Shown: one piece after another, positions 27,735 through 36,704 of the stretch | Numbering within the stretch: position 1 is the stretch's first letter | How the letters are laid out: each line of letters starts with the position of its first letter | Assembly (NCBI RefSeq): GCF_003966125.1 | Contig: NZ_RXMA01000004.1 | Location: forward strand, 1 to 64,000 | From: Azospirillum griseum | Lineage (GTDB): Bacteria; Pseudomonadota; Alphaproteobacteria; Azospirillales; Azospirillaceae | Reading direction: 5' to 3' | Length of the DNA stretch: 64,000 nt | Notes under the pieces: model-generated | What the model was told of the DNA's origin: nothing | What the model saw: the letters and a program-made list of their open reading frames with translations, nothing else | Databases searched by the model: none | Program-made: the position numbers and the translations under genes

Positions 27735-28436
27735 TCATGGGGTTGGCGACCAACCGCAGGCGGTCAGGGCCGCGACCATATGCGCCGGTGGGGAAGCGAC
27801 CACCGCGACCGCCGGGTGTTGATGGGCCAACTGGAACGCCAACGAGCGGGCGAGAAGGTGCAGATTGCCGAAGGGCAAACGCTCCGGTCCATAAAACGGC
27901 TCCCCCACCAATGGGCAACCGATGGCCGCGCAGTGCACGCGGAGCTGGTGGGTCCGACCGGTGCGCGGCGACAGTTCCAGCCATGACCGGCCATTCTGCG
28001 CGTCGACACCCAGCACGCGGTAGTCCGTTATGGCCGTTTGACCTTCCGGATCCGTCTGAATGGTCCAGCGGCCGGGTTCGATCACCTTGCGCAGCGGCAG
28101 GTCGATCACGCCCTCGGTGTGGTCCGGCACCCCATCGGCCACCGCCCAATAGGTCTTTCTCACATGGCCGGCGGCGAACATCGCGCCCAAGCGCTTCAGC
28201 GCCCACGGTGTCCTGCCCAGGATCAGGCAACCCGCCGTGTCGCGGTCCAGCCGGTGCGCGAGTTTTGGTGCGTCGCCGTTGGCGTCCGCCAAAGCGGGGA
28301 GATAAAGTTCCAGATGATCGACAATCTTTCCGGCCTTGTGCACCGCCAGCCCGGCGGGCTTGTCGATCACGCAGAGCCAAGCATCATCATACAGCACGCG
28401 GGCGCGCAGCGAGTCGGGGGTCAAGGTGGGCATCAT
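27735..28436 (-). CDS. RluA-family RNA pseudouridine synthase
   Basis: 233 residues. The catalytic motif KLAHRLDRDTAGCLILGR holds the Asp of RluA-type synthases, and VIDKPAGLAVHKAG near the N-terminus is the second family motif. The third is LSPRTGRTHQLRVHCAAIGCPLVGEPFYG. It has no S4 domain, as in shorter RluA/RluC-group members. The target uridine in rRNA or tRNA cannot be assigned. It is convergent with nothing and stands before the divergent galU gene. Confidence 0.9.
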   Translation of the reverse strand: MMPTLTPDSLRARVLYDDAWLCVIDKPAGLAVHKAGKIVDHLELYLPALADANGDAPKLAHRLDRDTAGCLILGRTPWALKRLGAMFAAGHVRKTYWAVADGVPDHTEGVIDLPLRKVIEPGRWTIQTDPEGQTAITDYRVLGVDAQNGRSWLELSPRTGRTHQLRVHCAAIGCPLVGEPFYGPERLPFGNLHLLARSLAFQLAHQHPAVAVVASPPAHMVAALTACGWSPTP

Positions 28437-28715
28437 CGCCGCACCATGGCGGCAGGCGGTCGTCCGCGCAACCCCACAGCCGATGAAACGCGTGCAATGA
28501 CGAAGGGTGTCACGGTGTCGCGGCGTGACCGGACGCTGGAATAATCGCGCGTGACCTGTGTTTGTGGTGTCATGGTGGTGGTCACGCTGGTCTTTGGAAG
28601 GTTTGTTGCGCCTGATGCCAAGGCGTGGCAGAAAGCCGACAGAGCGGCGGCGCTGGCACCAAGCTGGTCGAAATCCGATCTGTGAAGAAACTGTTTCAAC
28701 GATAAGAGAAGCTCA

Positions 28716-29585
28716 ATGCGTAAACCCGTGCGCAAGGTGGTGTTTCCCGTCGCTGGTCTGGGCACGCGCTTCCTGCCCGCCACCAAGGCGATCCCTAAGG
28801 AAATGCTGCCTCTGGTGGACCGTCCGTTGTTGCAGCACGCCGTGGAAGAGGCGCGGGCGGCTGGCATCGAGGATTTCGTGTTCGTCACCGGCCGGTCCAA
28901 GCGCGCCATCGAAGACCATTTCGACGCCGACACCGAACTGAACCGCACCCTGGAAGAGCGTGGCAAGGCCGACGCCCTGGAAGAGGTGCGCGCCAGCGAA
29001 ATCGCGCCGGGCCGCTGCTTTTACACCCGCCAGCAGGTTCCGTTGGGTCTTGGTCACGCCGTGTGGTGCGCCCGCGCGGTCATCGGCAATGATCCCTTCG
29101 CCATCGTGCTGCCCGACGATTTCGTCCAGGGCAACACCCCCTGCCTGAAGCAGATGGTCGAGGCCTATGACGAGGTCGGCGGCAACGTGGTCGCCGTGGT
29201 CGATGTTCCGCGCGAACACACCAGCCGCTACGGCATTCTCGATGTTGAGAGGGACGATGGTCGTCTGGCCACCGTGCGCGGCTTGGTCGAAAAACCCAAG
29301 CCCGAAGACGCGCCTTCCACCCTGTCGATCATTGGTCGCTACATTCTCCAGCCCGAGATTTTCGAGCATCTGGAGTTGCAGCAGCGTGGAGCGGGCAACG
29401 AAATCCAATTGACCGACGCCATGGCCAAGCTGATCGGCAACCAGCCCTTCCACGGGTTGCGGTTCGAAGGCACGCGCTTTGACTGCGGCGACAAGGTTGG
29501 CTTCATCGAGGCGACCGTTGCCTACGCGCTCAAGCGGCCCGACATGGCCGACAAGGTGCGCGAGATGCTGCGGAAATATTGCTGA
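28716..29585 (+). CDS. galU: UTP-glucose-1-phosphate uridylyltransferase
   Basis: 289 residues. GalU makes UDP-glucose, the precursor of UDP-glucuronate and of many surface glycans. The N-terminal nucleotide-binding motif KVVFPVAGLGTRFLPATKAI and the following PKEMLPLVDRPLLQH are typical. The PDD metal site (LPDDFVQG), VVDVPREHTSRYGI and VEKPKPEDAPS follow in family order, and the length is as expected. It begins a nucleotide-sugar group with ugd and pgm. A stem-loop after it suggests partial termination before ugd. Confidence 0.95.
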   Translation: MRKPVRKVVFPVAGLGTRFLPATKAIPKEMLPLVDRPLLQHAVEEARAAGIEDFVFVTGRSKRAIEDHFDADTELNRTLEERGKADALEEVRASEIAPGRCFYTRQQVPLGLGHAVWCARAVIGNDPFAIVLPDDFVQGNTPCLKQMVEAYDEVGGNVVAVVDVPREHTSRYGILDVERDDGRLATVRGLVEKPKPEDAPSTLSIIGRYILQPEIFEHLELQQRGAGNEIQLTDAMAKLIGNQPFHGLRFEGTRFDCGDKVGFIEATVAYALKRPDMADKVREMLRKYC

Positions 29586-29611
29586 TCCTGCGAGAAGAGT
29601 GGACAGATGCA

Positions 29612-29644
29612 CCCGCCGCCGTTTCTGAACCGAACGGCGGTGGG
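29612..29644 (+). terminator. GC-rich stem-loop between galU and ugd
   Basis: CCCGCCGCCGTT (29612-29623) pairs with AACGGCGGTGGG (29633-29644) over 12 bases with one G-U pair and a nine-base loop. No U-tract follows, so it may act as a partial terminator or a mRNA-stabilising hairpin rather than a full stop. Confidence 0.5.
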
Positions 29645-29716
29645 CGTCTGTGTTTGGGCGATGCTCCAAACCCGCCCTCAGGGCGACCGACTGATGGTTG
29701 AGACAAGAGGCACACG

Positions 29717-31069
29717 ATGCGCATCGCAATGATCGGAACGGGTTATGTCGGCCTCGTGTCCGGCGCCTGTTTTTCGGAATTCGGCGTTCATGTCACCTGC
29801 GTCGACAAGGACGCCGACAAGATCGACCGTCTGAAGCGTGGCGAAATTCCGATCTATGAACCGGGCTTGGACGATCTGGTGGCGCGCAACGTCGCGGCGG
29901 GCCGCCTGTCCTTCACCCTGGATCTGAAGGAAGCGATGCAAGGCGTTGATGCTGTGTTCATCGCCGTGGGCACGCCGTCGCGCCGGGGCGATGGGCACGC
30001 CGATCTCTCTTATGTCTATGGCGCGGCGGAAGAGATCGCGCGCAACCTCGACCACTACACCGTGATCGTGACCAAATCGACCGTGCCGGTCGGCACCGGG
30101 CGCGAGGTTGAGGCGATCATCCGCAAAACCGCGCCGAAGGCTGAGTTCGACATCGCGTCCAACCCGGAGTTCCTGCGCGAAGGGTCGGCCATCGGCGATT
30201 TCATGCGGCCCGACCGTGTGGTGATCGGGGCCACCTCCGACCGCGCGGCGGACGTGATGCGGCGGCTCTACCGTCCGCTCTACCTGATCGAAACGCCCAT
30301 CGTCGTCACCTCGCTGGAAACGGCGGAGTTGACGAAGTACGCGGCGAACACCTTCCTGGCCGCCAAGATCACCTTCATCAACGAAATCGCCGACCTGTGC
30401 GAAAAGGTCGGGGCCAACGTCCATGACGTGGCGCGCGGGATCGGGCTGGACGGGCGGATCGGCAAGAAGTTTCTCCACCCCGGCCCCGGCTATGGCGGGT
30501 CCTGCTTTCCCAAGGACACGCTGGCCCTGGTCCGCACCGCCCAACAGGTGGGCAGCCCGTTGCGCATCATCGAAACGGTCGTGGACATCAACGACAAGCG
30601 CAAGAAGCAGATGGCTCAGCGCATCATCGCCGCCTGCGGCGGGGATGTGACCGGCAAGACCATCGCCGTCCTGGGGGTGGCCTTCAAGCCCAACACCGAC
30701 GACATGCGCGACAGCCCATCGCTCGACATCGTCCCGGCCCTTCTGGCCGCCGGGGCATCCGTGCGCGCCTACGATCCGGCGGCGATGCATGAGGCGGAAA
30801 AACTGCTGCCCGGAGTGGCCTGGGCGAAAGACGCCTACGCCGCCATCGACGGGGCCGACTGCGTGGCCATCCTGACGGAATGGAACGAGTTCCGCGCGCT
30901 GGACCTCCGCCGCATCAAGGCATTGCTCAAGTCTCCGGTCATGGTGGACCTGCGCAACATTTACAACCCCGCCGACATGGCTCAGGCTGGCTTCGTCTAC
31001 AGCTCCATCGGTCGCCCCGATGGATCGGCCGAAAAGCCCACCGGCTCCTCGGCCCAGTCCACGCTTTGA
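29717..31069 (+). CDS. ugd: UDP-glucose 6-dehydrogenase
   Basis: 450 residues. Ugd oxidises UDP-glucose twice with NAD to UDP-glucuronate. Motifs in order: the N-terminal NAD site [50 protein letters not shown], and the catalytic cysteine C263 in [16 protein letters not shown]. The C-terminal UDP-binding domain has [17 protein letters not shown]. The ATG at 29717 lies 132 bases after galU. The C-terminal 25 residues are low-complexity. The gene supplies the acidic sugar used in exopolysaccharide or lipopolysaccharide. Confidence 0.95.
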   Translation: MRIAMIGTGYVGLVSGACFSEFGVHVTCVDKDADKIDRLKRGEIPIYEPGLDDLVARNVAAGRLSFTLDLKEAMQGVDAVFIAVGTPSRRGDGHADLSYVYGAAEEIARNLDHYTVIVTKSTVPVGTGREVEAIIRKTAPKAEFDIASNPEFLREGSAIGDFMRPDRVVIGATSDRAADVMRRLYRPLYLIETPIVVTSLETAELTKYAANTFLAAKITFINEIADLCEKVGANVHDVARGIGLDGRIGKKFLHPGPGYGGSCFPKDTLALVRTAQQVGSPLRIIETVVDINDKRKKQMAQRIIAACGGDVTGKTIAVLGVAFKPNTDDMRDSPSLDIVPALLAAGASVRAYDPAAMHEAEKLLPGVAWAKDAYAAIDGADCVAILTEWNEFRALDLRRIKALLKSPVMVDLRNIYNPADMAQAGFVYSSIGRPDGSAEKPTGSSAQSTL

Positions 31070-31098
31070 ACGACAGCGCCCTACGGAGGAAAAACAAC

Positions 31099-32502
31099 AT
31101 GAGCGCCGCCCATATTTTCCATCCCACCGTGCTGCGTGAATACGACATTCGCGGCATCGTCGGCTCGACCCTGAACCCCGCCGACGCGTTGGCCGTGGGC
31201 CGCTCTTTCGGCACCGTGGTCGTGCGCAAGGGTGGCAAGACCGTTTGCGTCGGTTACGACGGCCGTCTCTCCTCGCCCACGCTGGAAGAGGCGCTGGTTG
31301 AAGGATTGATGTCCACCGGCCTGCATGTGCTGCGCATCGGCCTCGGCCCGACGCCGATGCTGTATTTCGCCACCCGTGACCGCGAAGCGGCGGCCGGCAT
31401 CATGATCACCGGCTCCCACAACCCGCCCGACTACAACGGCATCAAAATGATGCTGGGCAAGGGACCGGTCTATGGCCAGCAGATCCAGGAACTGGGCGCG
31501 CTCGCCGCCGCCGCCGATTGGGAGGTTGGGGAAGGCTCCTCCGAACAGATCGACGTGCAGGACGAGTATGTCGCCCGCCTGTTGAAGGATTACGACGGTC
31601 TGCGTGACCTGACCGTCGCCTGGGACGCGGGCAACGGGGCCAGCGGCGAGATCCTGCGCCGCATGACCGCCAAGCTGCCGGGCAAGCACATCCTGCTGTT
31701 CGATGACATCGACGGCACTTTCCCCAACCACCACCCCGATCCGACGGTGGAAAAGAACCTTGTCGATTTGAAAAAGGCGGTGGCGGAGCACGGTTGCGAT
31801 CTGGGCATCGGCTTTGACGGTGATGGCGACCGCATCGGGGCCATCGATCATCTGGGCCGCGTGGTGTGGGGCGACCAGCTCGTCGCGCTCTACGCCGCCG
31901 AGGTGCTGAAGAGCCATCCGGGTGCCACCATCATCGCCGACGTCAAGGCCAGCCAGGCCCTGTTCGACGAGATCGCCAAGCATGGCGGCGTGCCGCTGAT
32001 GTGGAAGACCGGCCATTCGCTGTTGAAGGCGAAGATGGCGGAAACAGGATCGCCGTTGGCCGGTGAGATGTCAGGCCACATCTTCTTTGCCGACAAATGG
32101 TATGGCTTTGACGACGCGCTCTATTGCGGCATCCGTCTGGTCGGGCTGGTCAGCAAGGGCGGCACCACGCTGGCCGCGCTGCGCGATGGCCTGCCCGACA
32201 TGCTGAACACGCCGGAAACCCGCTTCCAGACCAGCGAAGAGCGCAAGTTCGCGGTGGTGGAGGAGGTCAAGGGCCGGTTGACGGCGGCAGGAGCCAACGT
32301 CAACGACATCGACGGCGTCCGCGTCACCACCCCCGATGGCTGGTGGTTGCTGCGCGCGTCCAACACCCAGGACGTGCTGGTCGCCCGCGCCGAAGCCTTC
32401 AGTGAAGAGGGCTTGGAACGTCTGAAGGCCGCGCTGATCGAACAGCTTCTGGCTTCGGGCATCGAAGCCCCGTCCTTCGATGGCGGCGGAACGGCGCACT
32501 GA
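31099..32502 (+). CDS. Phosphomannomutase/phosphoglucomutase
   Basis: 467 residues from the ATG at 31099, with GGAGGA at 31085-31090; the frame is open upstream inside ugd but that part is not family sequence. The alpha-D-phosphohexomutase features are [12 protein letters not shown] near the start, the phosphoserine loop [14 protein letters not shown] (Ser at about 106), the metal loop [13 protein letters not shown], the sugar loop [10 protein letters not shown] and the C-terminal phosphate loop [14 protein letters not shown]. This is the AlgC/ManB type that interconverts glucose or mannose 1- and 6-phosphate, feeding galU and mannose pathways. Strong terminator after it. Confidence 0.93.
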   Translation: MSAAHIFHPTVLREYDIRGIVGSTLNPADALAVGRSFGTVVVRKGGKTVCVGYDGRLSSPTLEEALVEGLMSTGLHVLRIGLGPTPMLYFATRDREAAAGIMITGSHNPPDYNGIKMMLGKGPVYGQQIQELGALAAAADWEVGEGSSEQIDVQDEYVARLLKDYDGLRDLTVAWDAGNGASGEILRRMTAKLPGKHILLFDDIDGTFPNHHPDPTVEKNLVDLKKAVAEHGCDLGIGFDGDGDRIGAIDHLGRVVWGDQLVALYAAEVLKSHPGATIIADVKASQALFDEIAKHGGVPLMWKTGHSLLKAKMAETGSPLAGEMSGHIFFADKWYGFDDALYCGIRLVGLVSKGGTTLAALRDGLPDMLNTPETRFQTSEERKFAVVEEVKGRLTAAGANVNDIDGVRVTTPDGWWLLRASNTQDVLVARAEAFSEEGLERLKAALIEQLLASGIEAPSFDGGGTAH

Positions 32503-32542
32503 CGCGGCGTTGCGAACCGACGCTGATCCCGGTGCCTGCATG

Positions 32543-32578
32543 AAAAAAGCCCGCGTCCGCTTCGGACGCGGGTCTTTT
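32543..32578. terminator. Bidirectional terminator between pgm and the flagellar operon
   Basis: CCCGCGTCCG (32550-32559) and CGGACGCGGG (32563-32572) form a ten-bp stem around a CTT loop, flanked by AAAAAA on the left and TCTTTT on the right. It terminates the phosphohexomutase gene on the plus strand and the end of the flagellar operon on the minus strand. Confidence 0.8.
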
Positions 32579-32618
32579 GTTCGTGCGCGACGAGCGGGTC
32601 TTCGATCCCCCGGTGGCG

Positions 32619-32972
32619 TTACGGGCGATGCAGGCGGGCCAGCAGCGCCGGGTTGTCCCAGGTGGGTTGCCGGTCTTCGATCACCACGCGGTGGGGCATG
32701 GGATCGTCCCGCTCGACCGTCACCTCGACCCACCGCGGCACAAGCTCGTTGTTCAGATCGTCGAGGATGGCGACCGCCAAAGCCTCCGGGCTGGACAGGC
32801 CGTCGAATGGATGCCCCAGATAGGCGGCGAAGCCGGATGCCTCCAGGATCAGGCGATCCGGGACCATGCGGATGAGCAAGCGCGATCCGGGCAATGGCTC
32901 GCCGCGCAACTCCACCAGAAAATCATGACGGCTGTCCGGGGATGGGGCCGTCGCCAGCGCCTCCCGTCTCAC
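32619..32972 (-). CDS. QueF-like T-fold protein lacking the catalytic Cys
   Basis: 117 residues, start overlapping the stop of the fliK-like gene (ATGA), so it is the tenth and last gene of the flagellar operon. Residues 34-85 follow the C-terminal half of QueF (7-cyano-7-deazaguanine reductase): IRMVPDRLILEASGFAAYL aligns with the QueF block ISYIPDIKMVESKSLKLYL, and ILDDLNNELVPRWVEV with IMNDLIELMDPRYIEV. The catalytic Cys-Pro of the family (in VCPITGQPDF) is replaced by Glu-Leu, and the Lys and second Ser of ESKS are lost. It is therefore probably not a queuosine enzyme. It may be a repurposed small T-fold protein; its role in motility is unknown. Homology is by eye. Confidence 0.6.
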   Translation of the reverse strand: MRREALATAPSPDSRHDFLVELRGEPLPGSRLLIRMVPDRLILEASGFAAYLGHPFDGLSSPEALAVAILDDLNNELVPRWVEVTVERDDPMPHRVVIEDRQPTWDNPALLARLHRP

Positions 32973-34756
32973 GCCGACACCCCCAGCGCGCCGCGCCCGG
33001 CGCGCGTCAGCTTGACCCAGCTCTTCGCCCCGGATTGGAAGGACAGGCCGCCGGTGTAGCCCACGGCGCGGACGCTGTCGGCGAAGACCTGGATCAGTTG
33101 CACCTTGAGGTCTGGTTGCAGGGCGGTGTGGCTGCGCAGGATCAGATCGAAGTGGTTGGGGCGGACCAGCCCGTCCAACTGCATCGGCCCCAGGCGGCTC
33201 ATCTCCAGATCTATGAGGAAACGGCTGCCCGGTTTGGTCTTGTCCTTGCCTTCGGCCTTCTCGTCATCGCCCTTGAGGGGGTGGACGTAGACCTGGATCG
33301 GCTTGACCCCAGAGCTGTCCAGCATCGGCAGGGTGAAGGGCCGCCAATCGCCGGGCAAAGGATCGGCGGCGTTCTGCTTCAGACTCTCAAACTCCTTGTC
33401 CAACTGGGCAAGAAGATCACGGCGGCCAGACCGCTCCAGCGCCTGTGCCGCGTCTTCCCCCAACCAAGCACGCGCGCCCCCGCCCTGGATCGCCGCCATG
33501 AAGAAGCTCAGCGCGGCGGTCAGCTTGCGGTTGGGCTGGGGCATCGTCGTCTGCAAGGAGCGGGCAAGCGCAGGGTCACTGTTCATCAGCGCGGCCATCA
33601 CCTGACGCATGGCGGGCCAATCGCGCTCCGTCATCGGGGCCAAGGGATCACCACCCGGTGGGGCCAGCGCCTGACCGGCTTGAGCGCGGTCGGTCAAGGC
33701 GGCGGTGACGGTCGTGCCCTGCGGCAGGCTGGCCGGAACGTTCAGCGCCAGCATGCCCTGCTTGGTGGCGAGAATCGGTTGCCCTTGCGGCGTGGAACCG
33801 GCGACCGTCCCATGCAGGACCTGGGTGTCCGGGGCTGAATCACCAGGATCGGCCGTTCCCTGACCACCATGGAGCGAGGATTGACCGGACTGCCGCCCGT
33901 CAAACGGCGATTCCTGCGGGTTGGTTCCTTGTGAGTGGGGCAGGGTCACGGTCAGAATTTTCAGCGCCACGGTGGCACCGCGCGGCAGGTCTGGGGCTTC
34001 CGAACGGGACTCGGCAGGCGGTGGTTTCAACGTCGGTGTTTCCGCCCCCGGATGAGCGGCGTCACCGCCCAACTCGACCGGGGTGTCGAACAGGGGAGTG
34101 GATGACGTCGGCGATGAAGCCGATGCCGCTCCCCCTGGGGCTGCCGGAGCCGCGCCATTGGGGGGCGCCGAGGAGCCTCCGACCGTTGTGGCAGCGCTTC
34201 CTCCCGTCATGGCTGAGGTGGCTGTGGTTGGTGTGGTGGCTGCCGGGGCCGGGGTTGGCCTGGACGTTGCCGCCGCCAACACAAGCGCCGGAACCACCGT
34301 TCCCGCCGTCAACAGCGGCAGGGCCGGAACCGATACGGTCGCTGTCGGGGGTGGCACCAGCACAGCGGGCGTTGCACCGTTGCCGGTTGCCGCCGTTGCT
34401 GAGCCGCCGGTTGTGGCGGTTGTCGTGGTCGCTTGCAGAAGGATGAGGGCGGTGGGTTTGGCCGCTTGGCCGACCGCGCTGCCCGGAGTGATTTGCAGCG
34501 TGACGGGCTTGTCCACAGGCAGCGGTGTCGGGCTGTCAAGCACCACCTCTCCGGCAGCGGTGCGCACGCGGGTCAACCCGTCCGGGGTTTCTCCGGCCAC
34601 AGTGCCGGTCAACACCACCGGGCGGGCGATGTCCTGCAGCCGCTCCGGCAGTTTGGCGACCGAAGCCTCGGCCACCGGCGTCTGCGCGGCGGTGGAGGAG
34701 GAGGTCCCCGCCGTGGCAGCCGCCGATGACGGCGACGATGGGATCGCCCCGCCCAT
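32969..34756 (-). CDS. fliK: FliK-like flagellar hook-length control protein
   Basis: 595 residues. The first two thirds are low-complexity, rich in Ala, Thr, Pro, Ser and Gly, as in FliK-type ruler proteins. The last 90 residues look like the Flg_hook domain that contacts FlhB: RFLIDLEMSRLGPMQLDGLV, then a strand LILRS, and a final VQLIQVFADSVRAVGYTGGLSFQ. FliK senses hook length and switches the export gate from hook to filament substrates. Weak overall conservation is normal in this family, so position in the flagellar operon, eight bases after flhG, is the main support. Confidence 0.65.
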   Translation of the reverse strand: MGGAIPSSPSSAAATAGTSSSTAAQTPVAEASVAKLPERLQDIARPVVLTGTVAGETPDGLTRVRTAAGEVVLDSPTPLPVDKPVTLQITPGSAVGQAAKPTALILLQATTTTATTGGSATAATGNGATPAVLVPPPTATVSVPALPLLTAGTVVPALVLAAATSRPTPAPAATTPTTATSAMTGGSAATTVGGSSAPPNGAAPAAPGGAASASSPTSSTPLFDTPVELGGDAAHPGAETPTLKPPPAESRSEAPDLPRGATVALKILTVTLPHSQGTNPQESPFDGRQSGQSSLHGGQGTADPGDSAPDTQVLHGTVAGSTPQGQPILATKQGMLALNVPASLPQGTTVTAALTDRAQAGQALAPPGGDPLAPMTERDWPAMRQVMAALMNSDPALARSLQTTMPQPNRKLTAALSFFMAAIQGGGARAWLGEDAAQALERSGRRDLLAQLDKEFESLKQNAADPLPGDWRPFTLPMLDSSGVKPIQVYVHPLKGDDEKAEGKDKTKPGSRFLIDLEMSRLGPMQLDGLVRPNHFDLILRSHTALQPDLKVQLIQVFADSVRAVGYTGGLSFQSGAKSWVKLTRAGRGALGVSA

Positions 34757-34764
34757 CGCTCCGG

Positions 34765-35571
34765 TTACGTCGGTGAACTGGCGAGAAGCCGCTGAACGAT
34801 GGCTTCCACATCGCGGGCGGCATCACTGCTCGGCGACCGGGTCAGCAGCGGTGTCTGGTTGCGGATGGCGTCGCGCACCTTCAGATCGCGGCGAATGATC
34901 CCGGCCAACGCCGGTTTGTATTTCAGGAAGTTTTGGCAGGCCTTCAGAATCGTCCCATAGGTCCGCTCCCCATCCTTCACGCTCTGCGCCATGTTGACGA
35001 CGATGCGCAGATCCGCCGACGGATTGGTCGTGTGGGTCAGCTTGATGAAGGCGTAGGCATCGGTCAACGAGGTCGGCTCGTCGGTCGTCACCACCAGGGT
35101 GACACCGGCCGGACCGGACAGGGTGCGGACGGTGCGATCCACCCCAGCCCCCATATCCATCACCACGCGGTCGTAATCCTTGGCCAGTTCCAACAAATCG
35201 TTGCGCAGGCTGGACAGGCGCTGACTGGGCAACTGGGCCAAGGTGCCGGACCCGGATCGACCGGCGATGATGTCAAAACCGGTGTCGGCAAAGCGCTGCG
35301 CCGCCTTGGCCAGCGTGACCTCGCCGTTGATGACAGCGCCCAGATCATTCTTTGGCGAGAATCCAAGCTGGATGTCCACGTTGGCGAGACCAAGATCGCC
35401 GTCGAACAGCAACGTGTTGAGGCCCGCGCGGGTCAGGGCGTGGCTGAGCGTGATGGAAAACCACGTCTTGCCGACACCGCCCTTTCCACTGGCCACGGCG
35501 ATGACGTTGACGCCGCGCAGGGGGCGAACGTTCTTGAGAGCGGCAGCGGCCGGGAACACCGGATCGTTCAT
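34765..35571 (-). CDS. flhG: MinD/ParA-like ATPase FlhG (FleN)
   Basis: 268 residues. The deviant Walker A VIAVASGKGGVGKTWFSITLSHALTRAG and DGDLGLANVDIQLG (Walker B region) are the FlhG/FleN signatures. It is a cytosolic ATPase that partners FlhF to set flagellar number and place. The start overlaps the flhF stop by four bases, which indicates coupled translation. The C-terminal membrane-targeting helix expected for MinD-type proteins may be present at the end (VEAIVQRLLAS). Confidence 0.92.
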   Translation of the reverse strand: MNDPVFPAAAALKNVRPLRGVNVIAVASGKGGVGKTWFSITLSHALTRAGLNTLLFDGDLGLANVDIQLGFSPKNDLGAVINGEVTLAKAAQRFADTGFDIIAGRSGSGTLAQLPSQRLSSLRNDLLELAKDYDRVVMDMGAGVDRTVRTLSGPAGVTLVVTTDEPTSLTDAYAFIKLTHTTNPSADLRIVVNMAQSVKDGERTYGTILKACQNFLKYKPALAGIIRRDLKVRDAIRNQTPLLTRSPSSDAARDVEAIVQRLLASSPT

Positions 35572-36659
35572 GGCAGAGTCCTCGACGCAGGCGAACTGAC
35601 AGCTTTGGCCTTGGTTGCGGGCTTGGTGGGGCGTACGGCGGGCTTGGTGCGGGAGACCGGTTGCGGCTCCCGCTCCTCCGCCTCCGCCGGTTCGGCGGGG
35701 GGAATGATCATGCGGGCGAGCGCCATCGGGTTGAGCGAGGTCAACCCCTCCGCCACCTTGGACGACACGCTGGCGTCGCAGAAGGACAAGCGCGCCCGAT
35801 GGGCGATGGCCAGCAGGCTGCCCAAACGGCGGGCGATGTCCAGACGCGTCACCAGCAGACGGCGCACGCCCACTGATTTGAAGGCCAACGCCATGTCCGA
35901 CGCTTCCAGCGCGTCCAGACCGGCGGGCAGGACCAGAACAGGCTCAACCTCGCCCGCCGACAGCAGCGCGCGCAGATCGTCCATGTCCTCTTCCGAAAAC
36001 GGGTTGCGCCCGGCGGTGTCCACCAGAACGAGGTCGGTCTTGCTGTGAACGGCGTAGGCCCCGGTCAGCGCATCGGGATCCTCGACCGTCGCCAGCTTCA
36101 GCTTCATCAGGCGGGTGAAGGCGGCGAGCTGATCCACGCCACCGGCCCGCACCGTGTCGGTGGTGATGACGCCAACCGACCGCTTGCGGAACACCGCCCG
36201 GGCGGCGAGCTTCGCCGCCACCAGCGTCTTGCCGCTGCCGGGTGGCCCCACCAGAACCAAGGGCTTCACCGCCGTTCGGCCATCAGGCAAAGGGTTGAAG
36301 CTGTACATGGAATCGATGGCGGATCCCAGCGCCAGACAGGGATCGTCGGTGTCCAGGTTCGACGCGGCGTCGATCAACTGTTCGGCCAGGGCGGCGGGCA
36401 CGCCGTGACGGTGCAGGGCGTCGGCAACCGCCTCGCCCACATCAATTTCGGGTTCAACCGGCTTGGCCGGTTTGCTGGGTTGGCGGCTTCGCGATTCCTG
36501 CGCAACCGGCAGATCGTCTTCCTCGACAGCGGCGGTCACGCGGACCCCGCCGCCTTCCTCCTCGCGCGTGGCCACGATGATGGCGTCGTCGCCCAGCGAC
36601 TGGCGCACCATCCGCATGGCCTCGGACATGGTTTTCGCGTGGAAGGACTTCAGCCGCAT
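35568..36659 (-). CDS. flhF: Flagellar SRP-type GTPase FlhF
   Basis: 363 residues. N-terminal B domain (MRLKSFHAKTMSEAMRMVRQSLGDDAIIVATREEEGGGV) is followed by an N domain and the GTPase G domain with VLVGPPGSGKTLVAAKLAAR, VGVITTDTVRAGGVDQLAAF and VLVDTAGRNPFSEEDM. FlhF recruits the first flagellar components to the cell pole or site of assembly. Its end is fused in reading to a lysine/proline-rich tail. It is coupled to flhG and downstream of flhA. Confidence 0.93.
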   Translation of the reverse strand: MRLKSFHAKTMSEAMRMVRQSLGDDAIIVATREEEGGGVRVTAAVEEDDLPVAQESRSRQPSKPAKPVEPEIDVGEAVADALHRHGVPAALAEQLIDAASNLDTDDPCLALGSAIDSMYSFNPLPDGRTAVKPLVLVGPPGSGKTLVAAKLAARAVFRKRSVGVITTDTVRAGGVDQLAAFTRLMKLKLATVEDPDALTGAYAVHSKTDLVLVDTAGRNPFSEEDMDDLRALLSAGEVEPVLVLPAGLDALEASDMALAFKSVGVRRLLVTRLDIARRLGSLLAIAHRARLSFCDASVSSKVAEGLTSLNPMALARMIIPPAEPAEAEEREPQPVSRTKPAVRPTKPATKAKAVSSPASRTLP

Positions 36660-36704
36660 CGGCGGAGCCTTCGATCAGGCGGAGGAAGAGCGGGTCGCAC
36701 CATG

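Noticed and set aside
28433-28966. A 177-codon frame on the minus strand between the RluA-type gene and galU
   Set aside because: It overlaps the galU start on the other strand and has no recognisable motif.
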